DNA from: Allomuricauda sp. NBRC 101325
GTDB lineage: Bacteria > Bacteroidota > Bacteroidia > Flavobacteriales > Flavobacteriaceae
Assembly (NCBI RefSeq): GCF_030268205.1
Contig: NZ_BSQF01000003.1
Location: 274,566 to 338,565 of the forward strand
DNA: 64,000 nucleotides
Direction: 5' to 3'
Part shown: positions 26,119 through 35,802 of the stretch, in pieces
Layout of the letters: each line of letters begins with the position of its first letter
Numbering within the stretch: position 1 is the stretch's first letter
Notes under the pieces: generated by a model
Databases searched by the model: none
What the model was told of the DNA's origin: nothing
The model's input: only the letters and a program-made list of their open reading frames with translations
Program-made: the position numbers and the translations under genes

Positions 26119-27918
26119 TTACTTTCTAACCGCCACAAAAGTTCCATTCGGTTGGATTAGCACAAGCTCTTTCATAGCATTATTTTCCAACATTCTGAAT
26201 TTGGTTTTGAAGCCCTCCAAACCTTTAATATTAAATCCATCCTCGCCAGTGGCCAATAAATTATATTCAGGTTGCCCGGGAACAAACATGTACAATCCCT
26301 CTCCCTTTATATAGACTTTGATCACTATTCCTGTAAGTTCATATTCCCCTTCGTATTTTTTCAATTCGGACACATCAATATCCAAGGCCTTGGGTTCCCT
26401 TTTAAATTCTATTGGGTGATCCAATGAGGGTTCTATGTTTATTTTTACTGAAGAAATATCCCCGGCATCATTGGTGCTGAAATTAAATTTTACGGGCAAT
26501 TCATCAAATTCCTCAACACCTGTGGATTTGACTTCCAAGGGCTCAAAAATGTCATAATAGGTATGCTTTAAATAAAATTTGATGAGCTTAAAATGGGCAA
26601 AAAGGGAATCGGATTCTTTTGTGATTTCAAATTGACCATAACCTTTGTTTTCATAAAAACCGGTATAAGCGCTAAGATCATGCGAGGGGACGGTGTTTTT
26701 TATTTCTGAGGAATCAGAGGCGGTTTTCGCAGCTTCAATTGCCTTTTGCTGTTTATCCTTTAAATCGTTGAACCATGCAACCCAATCTCCGTGTTTTTCA
26801 TTTAACATTCGGTCCGCAACCGTATTTCTAACCATAGAAGGAACCCTTGAACCATTTTGATTGGTCAATACCACGATTCCCAGACTATCGGTTGGATAAA
26901 AAGCGGTACTTGCCGAGAATCCATCTATATTTCCGCCATGTTCCACACGATAGTGCCCACGATATGAACTGATCATCCAGCCGTAACCATAATTGGATAA
27001 AAACATATCTGGATTTTCCTCACTGGGGAACCCAGAAGAAATAACGGACTGGGAACTTATTGCTTCATTTATATAATTTTCTGGAAGTAAGGTCGAATCT
27101 TTGAATTTTCCATTGTTGATCCAAACTTTTAACCAATTGGCCATTTCGGATACACTACTGTTGATGCTTCCCGCAGGTGCCATTGCAGCAATGCGGTAAT
27201 AATCCATTTTTCGAATGATGCTGTCTTTGTAATATTCATAGCCCAAAGCGGCATTTTCACTACTTTCCAATTCTTTGATGGACACATTGGAACGTTTCAT
27301 CTCCAAGGGTCTAAAAAAGCGCTCTTTGATATTTTCTTCCCAAGATTTTCCCGTGATACGCTCTGAAACAACACCTTGTACCAAAAACATGAAGTTATTA
27401 TAGTGCCATTTTTGACGGATGCCCGTAAACGGTTCTTGATATTTAATTCTTTGAATTAAACTATCCCTATTAAAAGTAGGGAAGAGGTACCACGAACCAT
27501 CATGTCTAGGAATTCCTGTTTGATGACTCATGAGATCTCTGATATTAATATCACCATTCAATGTATTATCGTAAAACCGAAGCTCAGGAATATAATCGAT
27601 GGGGCTATCGTTAAAAGTTAATGCCTCATTATTTCGTAATTGTCCCAAAATTGCACTTGTAAAAGCTTTGGAACAGGAGCCGATGGCCAATAAGGTATTT
27701 TCATCCATCGGAATTTTATTTTCCAAATCACGATACCCAAAACCTTTGGCGTAAATGGTTTTATCCCCTTCAACAATGGCAACGGCAAATCCGGGAGCGT
27801 TGGTGGCTTCAAGAATTTTTTCAAATTCTTTTTCAATGTTTCGTAAGCGTTTATCTGTTTGGGAGTATCCGAAAAAAGCAATAAGTAAAATTATTGCCGA
27901 GAGCAACTGGCTTTTCAT
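26119..27918 (-). CDS. Exported class C beta-lactamase-like serine hydrolase with DUF3471
   Basis: 599 residues with signal peptide ending FFGYSQT. Penicillin-binding fold motifs: SxxK as GSCSKAFTS (Ser81, Lys84), YxN as HYNNFMF near 166, and HGG in YRVEHGGNIDGF replacing KTG, as usual in the S12/esterase branch. The C-terminal 180 residues (about 425-599) resemble DUF3471-type beta-barrel tails. Role: probably peptide or ester hydrolysis in the periplasm, not necessarily antibiotic resistance. Monocistronic. Confidence 0.92.
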   Translation of the reverse strand: MKSQLLSAIILLIAFFGYSQTDKRLRNIEKEFEKILEATNAPGFAVAIVEGDKTIYAKGFGYRDLENKIPMDENTLLAIGSCSKAFTSAILGQLRNNEALTFNDSPIDYIPELRFYDNTLNGDINIRDLMSHQTGIPRHDGSWYLFPTFNRDSLIQRIKYQEPFTGIRQKWHYNNFMFLVQGVVSERITGKSWEENIKERFFRPLEMKRSNVSIKELESSENAALGYEYYKDSIIRKMDYYRIAAMAPAGSINSSVSEMANWLKVWINNGKFKDSTLLPENYINEAISSQSVISSGFPSEENPDMFLSNYGYGWMISSYRGHYRVEHGGNIDGFSASTAFYPTDSLGIVVLTNQNGSRVPSMVRNTVADRMLNEKHGDWVAWFNDLKDKQQKAIEAAKTASDSSEIKNTVPSHDLSAYTGFYENKGYGQFEITKESDSLFAHFKLIKFYLKHTYYDIFEPLEVKSTGVEEFDELPVKFNFSTNDAGDISSVKINIEPSLDHPIEFKREPKALDIDVSELKKYEGEYELTGIVIKVYIKGEGLYMFVPGQPEYNLLATGEDGFNIKGLEGFKTKFRMLENNAMKELVLIQPNGTFVAVRK

Positions 27919-27999
27919 GGGTTGAGTTATTAATGGTTGTGTTTGTTAAGCTTAAGATAATACATTAAAAGGCTTGAGCGCAGAAACTTAGGCTTAATT

Positions 28000-29322
28000 T
28001 TATTGAAGTACAGGGAAATGCCAACTGTTATTTTCAATGTCAATGGTGCCACGTAGTTCTTCAGTGACCACCCTATCAATAATCAATATCCCTGTTGATG
28101 CCATATGTTCAAATGTGTCAACGCCATCGTTTGGGAAGTTTTGTCTTGTCCGGTGTATGTTGTAACGGTTGGAAAATTTTCTACCAAATGCATTTTCCAC
28201 ACCCTCTTTGCCCAGCATAAATCCGAGCAAACCGCCCCATGTTGCGGTAGGGTTGTCCGAATCCCAACCCGTTAAGGTTCCAATTTTTATCGTTTCTTTA
28301 ATGTCTCCCTCGCCATAAAACAAACTCACCAAACTGGCTGCAAAATTAATTCCTGCAGCAAAGCAACCATTGCAGTACAAATCTTTGGAGGTAATGTCGT
28401 ATCCGTCCTTTTGTTGTACTTGATAACGCTCATAAATGGAATCCCTGGTTTGTTCCCAAGGAATTCCTGACTGGTATAATTTTTTGGTGTAATCAAACAT
28501 TTTAGCAGGGTAAGTAGTATCCGGTAGAACGGTTCTAGCTTGTTCGGACATCCATTTTATTTGTTCCTTCAAGCTTATTTCCTTGTCGACAATGCTGGCT
28601 GAGGAGTACATATACACATAAAAATTGGAGATAGATTCAGACTCCTGTCTAGCAGTTGTTTGAATCGGCAAATGTGCCATTTTAAGGGCGATGTCGGGTC
28701 TTCCAGGAGCAAACAGACCAAATATTTCTGTGGTCAATTGAGCATCGATCATTTCATAATGCTCGTTATTGGCAGGATTACCAGTTGCAGGTGGTAATAT
28801 TCCTTGTTGCATCAAATCAAATGCCCTTTGGTTGGAGACCCAGAGATAATTTTCTTCTTCAGCCATGATGTGTTTCATCCAACCCTCCCGTATTTGTTCA
28901 GCGGTCAAGATACTTGTCTGGTTGGTGTAAAGTAGATGTTGATACATGTATTCAATATCGGTATCATCGTCAGAGCCCCAAATTTCTGTGGTGTCCCTAA
29001 ACACAAAATCAATGGTCGCTGAAAGTTCACTGGGTACTCCCTCACCCCAAATACTGGGCTGGTCGGGCTGCCCCCAATCTGTTCTGGTGTAGAATTTACC
29101 TGTTTTTATTTCTCCGATATTCCCAATTTTATCCATTTCAGTTACCAAGCCAGTCCAATTTGCAATGCATTGGCCCAACCAAAAACCATATAATTGATTT
29201 TGATATGCTTCTCTGTCAATCACATATTTTTCATTTTCAGGTTGTTGAGATGATTGTTGCTTTGGATTTTGTTGACAGGATAAAAAAACAATCAAACAGC
29301 AAAAGAAGAAGGTATTTTTCAT
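28000..29322 (-). CDS. ADP-ribosylglycohydrolase-family lipoprotein
   Basis: 440 residues. The N-terminus FFCCLIVFLSCQQNPK has a lipobox with Cys16 as the lipidated residue, so it is periplasmic or surface-exposed. The ADP-ribosylglycohydrolase metal sites are seen as WGSDDDTDIEYMY (about 112-124) and GWDSDNPTATWGGLLGF near 355-371. Cytoplasmic relatives remove ADP-ribose from proteins with two Mg ions; what an exported form acts on is not known and may be a glycan or nucleoside. Alone in its transcript. Confidence 0.88.
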   Translation of the reverse strand: MKNTFFFCCLIVFLSCQQNPKQQSSQQPENEKYVIDREAYQNQLYGFWLGQCIANWTGLVTEMDKIGNIGEIKTGKFYTRTDWGQPDQPSIWGEGVPSELSATIDFVFRDTTEIWGSDDDTDIEYMYQHLLYTNQTSILTAEQIREGWMKHIMAEEENYLWVSNQRAFDLMQQGILPPATGNPANNEHYEMIDAQLTTEIFGLFAPGRPDIALKMAHLPIQTTARQESESISNFYVYMYSSASIVDKEISLKEQIKWMSEQARTVLPDTTYPAKMFDYTKKLYQSGIPWEQTRDSIYERYQVQQKDGYDITSKDLYCNGCFAAGINFAASLVSLFYGEGDIKETIKIGTLTGWDSDNPTATWGGLLGFMLGKEGVENAFGRKFSNRYNIHRTRQNFPNDGVDTFEHMASTGILIIDRVVTEELRGTIDIENNSWHFPVLQ

Positions 29323-29395
29323 TGGAATACGTCAATGGTTAAGGAATGATTCCAACAAGATAGGAGAAATTTACTCCAACAATTAAATTGAAACC

Positions 29396-30160
29396 TTAAA
29401 ACCGTTCAAAAACTCCCAAACCAAAAAGGGCAAAATCATATTTTACTGGGTCGGAAGCATCCAGCTTGCGCAAATTGGTATCCAATTCTTGTAAAGCTTT
29501 GGCATCGTTCTGTTTGCGTTTTAGCAATTTGAGTTTACGAGCCACATTTCCTGAATGTACATCCAATGGACAGGATAATTTGGACGCTGAAATGTCTTTC
29601 CAAATACCAAAATCAACACCAGTGGAACTGTCACGAACCATCCACCGTAAAAACATATTGATGCGTTTTGCAGCAGAACCTTTATTGGGGTCGGAAACAT
29701 GCTTTTGGGTTCTGTTTTGGTGGGGCAATTCAAAGAAAATTTCCTTGAATTTGGAAATGGCAGGTTGCATGGAATCTTTGGTTTGATGATCGGTAAAAAC
29801 CAACTCCAGACCACCATGATTTTTATAGATATTTTGCAAGCTATTTACAAAGTAACCCAAATCAATTGCATTAAAGGTACGGTGTACAAAAGGGGAGAGG
29901 GATTCCAGGTCATCTTGGGTGTGGCTCATCACAAAATCATAAGGAGAGTTACCCATTAAACCCATTAATTTTTTGGCGTTGTTGATGATGCTCTTTCGAT
30001 TTCCCCATGCAATGGTTGAAGTTAAAAATGCACTGATTTCAATATCCTCTTTATGGGAAAATAAATGGGGAATCTGCAGAGGGTCGTCCTCCAAAAAATT
30101 TGGATTGTTGTATTCCAACACTTTGGCATCCAGAAATTCTTTGAGTTCCGCTTTGGTCAT
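29396..30160 (-). CDS. TIGR02757-family (DUF2400) protein
   Basis: 254 residues matching the family's conserved pattern: DPLQIPHLFSHKEDIEISAF, AWGNRKSIINNAKKLM, NMFLRWMVRDSSTGVDFGIW, PLDVHSGNVARKL. The RWMVR...D-x-G and PLDxHxG parts suggest a helix-hairpin-helix-like DNA glycosylase relationship, but the activity is not established to my knowledge. Cytoplasmic. Its start is one base from the stop of the ABC ATPase gene, so they are one operon. Confidence 0.9.
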   Translation of the reverse strand: MTKAELKEFLDAKVLEYNNPNFLEDDPLQIPHLFSHKEDIEISAFLTSTIAWGNRKSIINNAKKLMGLMGNSPYDFVMSHTQDDLESLSPFVHRTFNAIDLGYFVNSLQNIYKNHGGLELVFTDHQTKDSMQPAISKFKEIFFELPHQNRTQKHVSDPNKGSAAKRINMFLRWMVRDSSTGVDFGIWKDISASKLSCPLDVHSGNVARKLKLLKRKQNDAKALQELDTNLRKLDASDPVKYDFALFGLGVFERF

Positions 30161-30161
30161 A

Positions 30162-30830
30162 CTACTCTTTGGAAACGATCACACCATCCACCATGGTCAA
30201 TTTGCGGTCGGCCATATCGGCCAGTTCTCGGTTATGGGTCACCAAAACAAAGGTTTGTCCAAATTCGTCCCGAAGCTGAAAAAACAACTTGTGCAGGTTA
30301 TCCGCACTTTCAGAATCCAAATTACCACTTGGTTCATCGGCAAAAACAACCGAGGGATTGTTCATTAAACTTCGGGCAACGGCCACACGTTGTTGCTCAC
30401 CGCCAGACAAGGCGTTCGGCTTATGGTGGTAACGGTCTTTCAACCCTAAAAAGTCCAACAATTCCTTTGCTCTAGTTTCCGCTTCGGCCTTAGGCGTTTT
30501 TTTGATAAAAGCAGGAATGCAAACATTCTCAAGTGCGGTAAATTCAGGTAATAATTGATGGAACTGGAAGATAAATCCAATGTGCTCATTTCTGAATTTG
30601 GCCAAATTTTTATCATTCAATTGAGTGGTATTGATATCGTTGATCAATAAAGTACTTTCAGAGGAATTGGAAGGACTATCCAGAGTTCCCAAAATCTGCA
30701 GTAAAGTGGTCTTCCCAGCTCCGGAAGCCCCAACAATGGATACCACTTCACCTTTTTTAATTTCAAGGTCGACGCCTTTTAAAACTTTTAGATCTCCGTA
30801 ACTTTTCTGAATGTTTGTGGCCTTTATCAT
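30162..30830 (-). CDS. LolD/MacB-type ABC transporter ATP-binding protein
   Basis: 222 residues, the length of LolD-class ATPases. Walker [10 protein letters not shown] (about 34-42), signature [13 protein letters not shown] near 139-151, Walker [14 protein letters not shown]. These ATPases power FtsX-fold permeases that move lipoproteins from the inner membrane or act in envelope stress; no permease gene is next to it, so it must work with one encoded elsewhere. The next gene downstream is TIGR02757 with one base between. Confidence 0.9.
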   Translation of the reverse strand: MIKATNIQKSYGDLKVLKGVDLEIKKGEVVSIVGASGAGKTTLLQILGTLDSPSNSSESTLLINDINTTQLNDKNLAKFRNEHIGFIFQFHQLLPEFTALENVCIPAFIKKTPKAEAETRAKELLDFLGLKDRYHHKPNALSGGEQQRVAVARSLMNNPSVVFADEPSGNLDSESADNLHKLFFQLRDEFGQTFVLVTHNRELADMADRKLTMVDGVIVSKE

Positions 30831-30958
30831 AAATACACGTTCGCTGGTCGAAGATAAGCATTACAATTGTATCGCAAAGATTGTATTTTCTAAGTATAAT
30901 TACGACTAAGGATATTATAAATATTGGTTAGATTCAATTTTCCCAATTAATTATTGTT

Positions 30959-30966
30959 TAACTTTG
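30959..30966 (+). promoter_or_regulatory. -7 box of msrA
   Basis: TAACTTTG matches TAnnTTTG exactly. It ends only 7 bases before the ATG at 30974, so the mRNA would be leaderless or nearly so; an upstream ATG at 30967 hits a stop after four codons. Confidence 0.45.
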
Positions 30967-30973
30967 ATGAATA

Positions 30974-31537
30974 ATGAATAAACAAAATAGCAATCAATTG
31001 GAAACCGCAATTTTTGCTGGCGGATGTTTTTGGTGTACCGAAGCGGTGTTTCAACGACTTAATGGCGTAGAGGAAGTGCTTCCCGGCTACACAGGGGGAA
31101 CCATAAAAAATCCTTGTTATCGAGAAATCTGCACGGGAAGAACGGGTCATGCAGAAGCCATAAAAATAACCTTTGATCCTGAAAAAGTTTCTTTTTTGGA
31201 ATTATTGGAAGTGTTTTTTGCCACGCACGACCCTACAACCTTGAACCGACAAGGAAATGATGTGGGCACCCAATACCGGAGTGAAATATTCCACACCACG
31301 GAACAACAAAAGCTATGGGCAGAGGAGTTTATTGCACTGTTGGAAAAAGAAGGCATCTTTGCATCGCCAATAGTAACGGCTATTTCCGAGGAAAAACCAT
31401 TCTATTTAGCGGAGGAGGAACATCAAAATTATTACAATGATCATAGGCAACAACCGTATTGCCAAGTTATTATAGATCCAAAAATTAAAAAGTTAAACAC
31501 TTACTTTTCAAAAAAATTACAGCATGGCACCTTATAG
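30974..31537 (+). CDS. msrA: Peptide-methionine (S)-S-oxide reductase
   Basis: Repairs oxidised methionine, taking electrons from thioredoxin. 187 residues with the active-site motif AGGCFWCTE (catalytic Cys18, and Cys21) and [16 protein letters not shown] and GTQYRS motifs of the family. Start ATG 30974. No signal peptide, so cytoplasmic. Its last 14 bases overlap the start of folE in another frame, giving translational coupling of two otherwise unrelated housekeeping functions. Confidence 0.96.
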   Translation: MNKQNSNQLETAIFAGGCFWCTEAVFQRLNGVEEVLPGYTGGTIKNPCYREICTGRTGHAEAIKITFDPEKVSFLELLEVFFATHDPTTLNRQGNDVGTQYRSEIFHTTEQQKLWAEEFIALLEKEGIFASPIVTAISEEKPFYLAEEEHQNYYNDHRQQPYCQVIIDPKIKKLNTYFSKKLQHGTL

Positions 31538-32123
31538 ACACCTTGAGGAATATAATATTGAGATTACCAATGAGGTCAAGGAGCATTTCGCAAACATCAT
31601 GTCCGATATTGGGGAAGATGTGGAACGTGAAGGACTCCTGAAAACCCCGGAACGCGCAGCCAAAGCTATGCTTTTCCTAACTCAAGGTTACAAACAGAAT
31701 GCCGAGGAAATATTGAAGGGAGCCATGTTTGCAGAAAGTTATGACGACATGGTGATCATCAAGGACATTGAAGTGTATTCGCTTTGTGAGCACCACATGT
31801 TGCCTTTTTTTGGTAAGGCCCATATTGCTTATATTCCCAATGGTCATATTGTTGGGTTGAGCAAAATTCCACGTGTGGTTGATGTTTTTGCTCGAAGATT
31901 ACAAGTTCAAGAGCGATTGACTCATGATATTTTGGAATGCATCAACAATACCTTAAAACCTAAGGGAGTTGCCGTCGTAATTGAAGCTGCACACATGTGC
32001 ATGATGATGCGTGGCGTACAAAAACAAAATTCCGTGACCACAACATCTGGATTTAGAGGGCAATTTGAAAAGATTGAGACCCGAAACGAATTCTTGAAGC
32101 TGATCAGTGCTGATTTATCCTAA
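31524..32123 (+). CDS. folE: GTP cyclohydrolase I
   Basis: First enzyme of the folate/tetrahydrobiopterin branch: GTP to 7,8-dihydroneopterin triphosphate. 199 residues with zinc ligands Cys88, His91 ([12 protein letters not shown]) and Cys159 ([11 protein letters not shown]), plus [20 protein letters not shown] and the FRGQF-type end. The ATG at 31524 lies inside the end of msrA (14-base overlap). Confidence 0.97.
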   Translation: MAPYRHLEEYNIEITNEVKEHFANIMSDIGEDVEREGLLKTPERAAKAMLFLTQGYKQNAEEILKGAMFAESYDDMVIIKDIEVYSLCEHHMLPFFGKAHIAYIPNGHIVGLSKIPRVVDVFARRLQVQERLTHDILECINNTLKPKGVAVVIEAAHMCMMMRGVQKQNSVTTTSGFRGQFEKIETRNEFLKLISADLS

Positions 32124-32163
32124 GTGATTTTTCCAATTCGGGGGGAATTGCTATTTTTCATTC

Positions 32164-32460
32164 ATGGCAAAAGAAAAAGACGATAAATACCGCAATCTTT
32201 TATTGGGGCTATTATTTGATGGAATTGGGATGATTTCCTTTATCATTCCAGGCATTGGGGAATTTTCTGATGTAATCTGGGCCCCGGTAGCCGGATGGCT
32301 CATGACTCGATTATACAAAGGTAGGGTAGGGCAGGCCGCAGGTCTCATAACTTTTGCGGAGGAGTTGATTCCAGGTTTGGATGTGATTCCGACTTTTACC
32401 TTGACTTGGATTTATACCTATCTTTTGAGCAAGAAAAAAGGTCAACCTATAAAAGATTGA
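32164..32460 (+). CDS. Small membrane protein of unknown function
   Basis: 98 residues with two or three membrane segments (about 12-30, 35-48, 68-88) and GIGMISFIIPGIGEFSDVIW, a repeated glycine-proline pattern. I do not recognise a named family. Forty bases after folE in the same direction and ending in a terminator-like hairpin, so probably the third gene of that operon. Confidence 0.8.
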   Translation: MAKEKDDKYRNLLLGLLFDGIGMISFIIPGIGEFSDVIWAPVAGWLMTRLYKGRVGQAAGLITFAEELIPGLDVIPTFTLTWIYTYLLSKKKGQPIKD

Positions 32461-32464
32461 CCTT
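32438..32464 (+). terminator. Terminator after the msrA-folE operon
   Basis: Stem AAGGTCAA (32438-32445) / TTGACCTT (32457-32464), 11-nt loop, then AATTACTTTTTATG. It covers the stop codon of the small membrane protein. Confidence 0.5.
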
Positions 32465-32477
32465 AATTACTTTTTAT

Positions 32478-32554
32478 GTCATTTCGAATGCTGTGAGAAA
32501 TCTTATAAAAGATTCACGATATGAGATTCCTCGTCTCTTTGCTCCGTCGGAATG
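32478..32554. repeat. Inverted repeat of the gtcattTcGA family
   Basis: GTCATTTCGA...GAGAAATCT on the left and GAGATTCCTCGTC...GTCGGAATGAC on the right: two members of the dispersed repeat family in opposite orientation, able to pair as a long hairpin. Located between convergent genes. Confidence 0.7.
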
Positions 32555-32567
32555 ACGATTTCCTACC

Positions 32568-34823
32568 TTATAACGGAACACTCAGATTCAAAGAGATATT
32601 TCTTCCAATATTGGATATTCCATCTGCTTTTAAACGTGATAAATGGGAAATATAGTCTTTATCAAAAATGTTGTTTCCGGTTATGGAATAGCCCACTTTT
32701 TGATTGAAGATTTTCATATCACCACCAACACCAATATTGAATAAGTTGTAACGGGAAGTCGGGGTTTCGAACTCGGCCACTTTGTTTTGGTCAAAATTGG
32801 TTTGAACCGTTACAAAGGCATAGCATTTATAATCTTGATTTCTTTTTTTCCATTCTACCCTAAACGTGTTTGTCCAACGGTTGGCAGGAATCAAGGGTAA
32901 ATTGGTGTTGTCCTCCAATTCTCCAAAAACTATATCGTAACTACTTTCCAAATGCAACCAATCTATTGGGTGTGGGTGCAAATGGAAACCAAATTCCCCA
33001 CCGTATAAAACTGCATTTTGCTGTTGGAAATCGTAAATAGGATCCAAATCCCTAAATTCTCCTGTGGGTTCCAAATAAATGTAATCGTTTACAATATTGT
33101 AAAAAGTGTTCACATAGGCCTCCACATGTTTGTTGGCATATTCAAGGGCCAAATCAATTTGAAAGTTTTGCTCGCTATCCAAATCCTGATTTCCGATTTC
33201 TACACGGTTGGCACCACTGTGCAATCCATTCGATGATAATTCAGATAAGTTAGGAGCCCTAAACCCAGTCGCCAAGTTTAAACGACCCATGATATTCTGG
33301 GTCAAATCCATTCGGTAGCCAACAGCGGCATTAAAACTGCTGAAATTTTTATCCAAAGCAGGAATGTATTCTTCATCGCCTTCAATTCCGCTTGCATCAC
33401 CATTCAAAGATCTAATATCATATCGTAATCCTAACTGAAGATCGCTTTTATCAAAATGGATGTGGGATGTGGCCAATACACCAAAATCATTGGTAATGGC
33501 ATCTGGAACCAAGACTTCTTCACCAAAATTCTCATTTTTCTGGTGCATGCCCTGAATACCGAAGATGGTGGTCATTTTTCCCCAATGTGGGTTAAACTGA
33601 ATGTTGTAGTTAAAGGTACTCAAGCGCATATCCAAAGCTGGTCCTTCTTCTTCCTCATGTTCCTCTTCCAATTCTTCACCTTCTTCTTCATGATGATGCT
33701 CCTCGAACTCTTTTCGATTGTTGATGGTATACCCAAAAGTGGCATCCAAACTCGATTTTTTAAAGAAGAAATTGTTTTTGGAACTAATAATATGGGTAGA
33801 AAGTTCTTGATATGGCTCCAAAGGTTCACGATCATTGTTTTGAACACCAATTTCTTCAGGAATACCCAATTCAGAGGCATTATAGTTATAACGAAGTTCG
33901 GTTTTAAACTTGGCAGCTTGATAAGCCAATCCTGTTTTCAAATCAGCTTCATTAAAACGAGTATTGGTAACGCTCGTTCCTCCTCCAGTTTCATAATCCG
34001 CATTGGATGAATAGGCTCCCCTGACCAAAAACTTTAGTTTTTCTCCGGAAGTTTTAAAACCTGCATTGGCATTATATCCCAAGGTATTGGTAAAATATCT
34101 CATGTTCACATCGCCTGAAGTTTCCCCTGCGGTTTCAAATCTCTCGGGATTTAAATACAGGACACCTCCAAGTGCATCGGAACCATATAATAAAGAGGCA
34201 GGACCTTTGATTACCTCTACGCTGGAGATACCGGCATCATTTACTCCCAGACCGTGCTCTCCACCAAATTGTTGGTTTTCCAAGCGTACGCCTTGTGTGT
34301 ACACCAATACACGGTTAAAACTCAACCCTCGAATCACTGGCTTACCGATTCCAACACCTGTTGAAACCGAAGAAACACCGGGAATATTGGTAATTCCTTC
34401 AGACAAGGTAATGCCTCCTTGCTGTTTGAGCTCTTCCATGGACTTTTGCTCCACTTTCATTACATTTTCGCGTTGAAGTTTGTGGAATGGGGTGGATAAA
34501 ACCACTTCATCCATTTCAATGGCAGAGGCTACCATTTGGTAATCAAAATTGTTGGTGCCGGATCCAATTTCAAAAGTGGCAGAATAGGTTTCATAACCGA
34601 TATAGGAAATAACCAATTTATAGTTGCCCTCGGGTAAATTCTTTAAGGTAAAATGGCCTGTTTCATCAGTAACGGTACCATTTTCCAATTGTGGAATATA
34701 TACGGATACTTGCTCCAAGGGTGCACCATTTTCAACATCGGTAATCGTTCCCGTTATGGTGTTTTGTGCGAATATAGATAAGGGTATCAATGCAATTAGC
34801 ATTGAAATATAAAGTTGTTTCAT
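32568..34823 (-). CDS. TonB-dependent receptor with His/Glu-rich loop
   Basis: 751 residues from the ATG at 34823 (MKQLYISMLIALIPLSIFAQ signal peptide); an in-frame extension to 34883 lacks a signal and is unlikely. Domains: carboxypeptidase-regulatory-like repeat (about 22-105), plug domain (about 120-225, with LLYGSDALGGVLYLNP), then a 22-strand-type barrel ending ISLNLSVPL. A loop near 370-390 carries HHHEEE and EEHEEEE: many His and Glu in a row, like metal-capturing loops in zinc or copper receptors. Gene follows its small His-containing partner by 37 bases. Uptake of a divalent metal is inference. Confidence 0.9.
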   Translation of the reverse strand: MKQLYISMLIALIPLSIFAQNTITGTITDVENGAPLEQVSVYIPQLENGTVTDETGHFTLKNLPEGNYKLVISYIGYETYSATFEIGSGTNNFDYQMVASAIEMDEVVLSTPFHKLQRENVMKVEQKSMEELKQQGGITLSEGITNIPGVSSVSTGVGIGKPVIRGLSFNRVLVYTQGVRLENQQFGGEHGLGVNDAGISSVEVIKGPASLLYGSDALGGVLYLNPERFETAGETSGDVNMRYFTNTLGYNANAGFKTSGEKLKFLVRGAYSSNADYETGGGTSVTNTRFNEADLKTGLAYQAAKFKTELRYNYNASELGIPEEIGVQNNDREPLEPYQELSTHIISSKNNFFFKKSSLDATFGYTINNRKEFEEHHHEEEGEELEEEHEEEEGPALDMRLSTFNYNIQFNPHWGKMTTIFGIQGMHQKNENFGEEVLVPDAITNDFGVLATSHIHFDKSDLQLGLRYDIRSLNGDASGIEGDEEYIPALDKNFSSFNAAVGYRMDLTQNIMGRLNLATGFRAPNLSELSSNGLHSGANRVEIGNQDLDSEQNFQIDLALEYANKHVEAYVNTFYNIVNDYIYLEPTGEFRDLDPIYDFQQQNAVLYGGEFGFHLHPHPIDWLHLESSYDIVFGELEDNTNLPLIPANRWTNTFRVEWKKRNQDYKCYAFVTVQTNFDQNKVAEFETPTSRYNLFNIGVGGDMKIFNQKVGYSITGNNIFDKDYISHLSRLKADGISNIGRNISLNLSVPL

Positions 34824-34860
34824 TGTAAAAATTAAAAGGTTTAAAAAAAAAATCCAATAA

Positions 34861-35199
34861 TTAGGAAACAACTGGGGGACCACGGAGCGCGTGGTACGAA
34901 AATTTATGGGGTTTAAAGGAAGAAATATAAAACTCGGCCTGAAGTTTTACGTGCGGGACTTCAAGTGAGATATTTTCGAATATTGGGGAGAAAAGGACTT
35001 TGGAGGCCAGATTGAAATCATGGAAGTCACAATCCAAATCCCCATCGTGAATGTGCACCGTTCCTTGGGCAACACAATGTTTTTCCGAATTATGCTCATA
35101 AATGGCATGTCCTAATTTTATAATCGAGGGAGCAAGTATCCCTATGGTTAAAATCAGGGATAGAAGAAAAGTGGTTTTTTTGTGGAGGATTGAGGTCAT
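34861..35199 (-). CDS. Small exported His-containing partner of the TonB receptor
   Basis: 112 residues from ATG 35199 (MTSILHKKTTFLLSLILT), preceded by GGAG; a longer frame to 35244 is possible. N-terminal membrane/signal segment about 9-28, then KLGHAIYEHNSEKHCVAQ and VHIHDGDLDCDFHDF, with several His, Asp and Cys that could hold a metal ion, and a C-terminal FSYHALRGPPVVS. I recall this kind of protein being paired with such receptors across Flavobacteriia; the pairing and spacing here (37 bases) are seen directly. Function unknown; likely metal-binding. Confidence 0.75.
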   Translation of the reverse strand: MTSILHKKTTFLLSLILTIGILAPSIIKLGHAIYEHNSEKHCVAQGTVHIHDGDLDCDFHDFNLASKVLFSPIFENISLEVPHVKLQAEFYISSFKPHKFSYHALRGPPVVS

Positions 35200-35253
35200 C
35201 TCCTGCAAATGTAACCAACACACAGGGAATTTTTGTGTTAACAAAAACTTAAA

Positions 35254-35769
35254 CTAGGGCACCAAAAAGCCCAATCCCATACGTTTGAGCATTTTTTTCT
35301 CAAAAGCCCAGAAAAATTTGAATTGTCCGAACAACCATCCGATGCACACCAAAAGCACTTGATAAATAGGGAAAATCATAAAAATTCTACAGGTCCAGTA
35401 GATGCCGCTAGGTACATTTTCGTCATCCAATCCTATCCAATGCACCAATGGTCCTGCCAATTTTCCTGCTAGGCTACCTGTAATGGCAAAAACAATAAAA
35501 ATGGCAATCATTTCCCATTTTTGTTCAACTACCCACCTGTTTTCTAGCTTTTTAAAGCACCAAACAAAAAATTTAATTAGGATATAAAAGATTGAAATAC
35601 TAACCGTACCTGTAAAAATCCATTCTGCTGCAGTGTTGTTCATACCAATGGCATGGAGCAATCTACGAGCAATTAAATATGCCGTTAAAAAAGTGAGAAA
35701 GGCTCCCAAAAAAGGGAAAAGTAATTGCCAATTACTTGAGATCTCCCAACGGTCTTTGATTTTTTGCAT
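35254..35769 (-). CDS. DUF6787-like membrane protein
   Basis: 171 residues, four to five membrane helices (about 16-36, 47-67, 85-104, 125-145), with FKKLENRWVVEQKWEMIAIF and ITGSLAGKLAGPLVHW. The pattern fits the flavobacterial DUF6787 family as I remember it. Role unknown. Ends 54 bases ahead of the metal-related pair, in the same direction. Confidence 0.7.
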   Translation of the reverse strand: MQKIKDRWEISSNWQLLFPFLGAFLTFLTAYLIARRLLHAIGMNNTAAEWIFTGTVSISIFYILIKFFVWCFKKLENRWVVEQKWEMIAIFIVFAITGSLAGKLAGPLVHWIGLDDENVPSGIYWTCRIFMIFPIYQVLLVCIGWLFGQFKFFWAFEKKMLKRMGLGFLVP

Positions 35770-35802
35770 GTGAACGAATTAATTGCGTGCAAAAATAGGA
35801 CA

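Noticed and set aside
33456..34010. 184-codon plus-strand frame opposite the TonB receptor
   Set aside because: Mirror of the receptor gene, Phe-rich low-complexity protein with no domain.
34824..34883. N-terminal extension of the TonB receptor
   Set aside because: Would bury the signal peptide; the ATG at 34823 gives a proper one.
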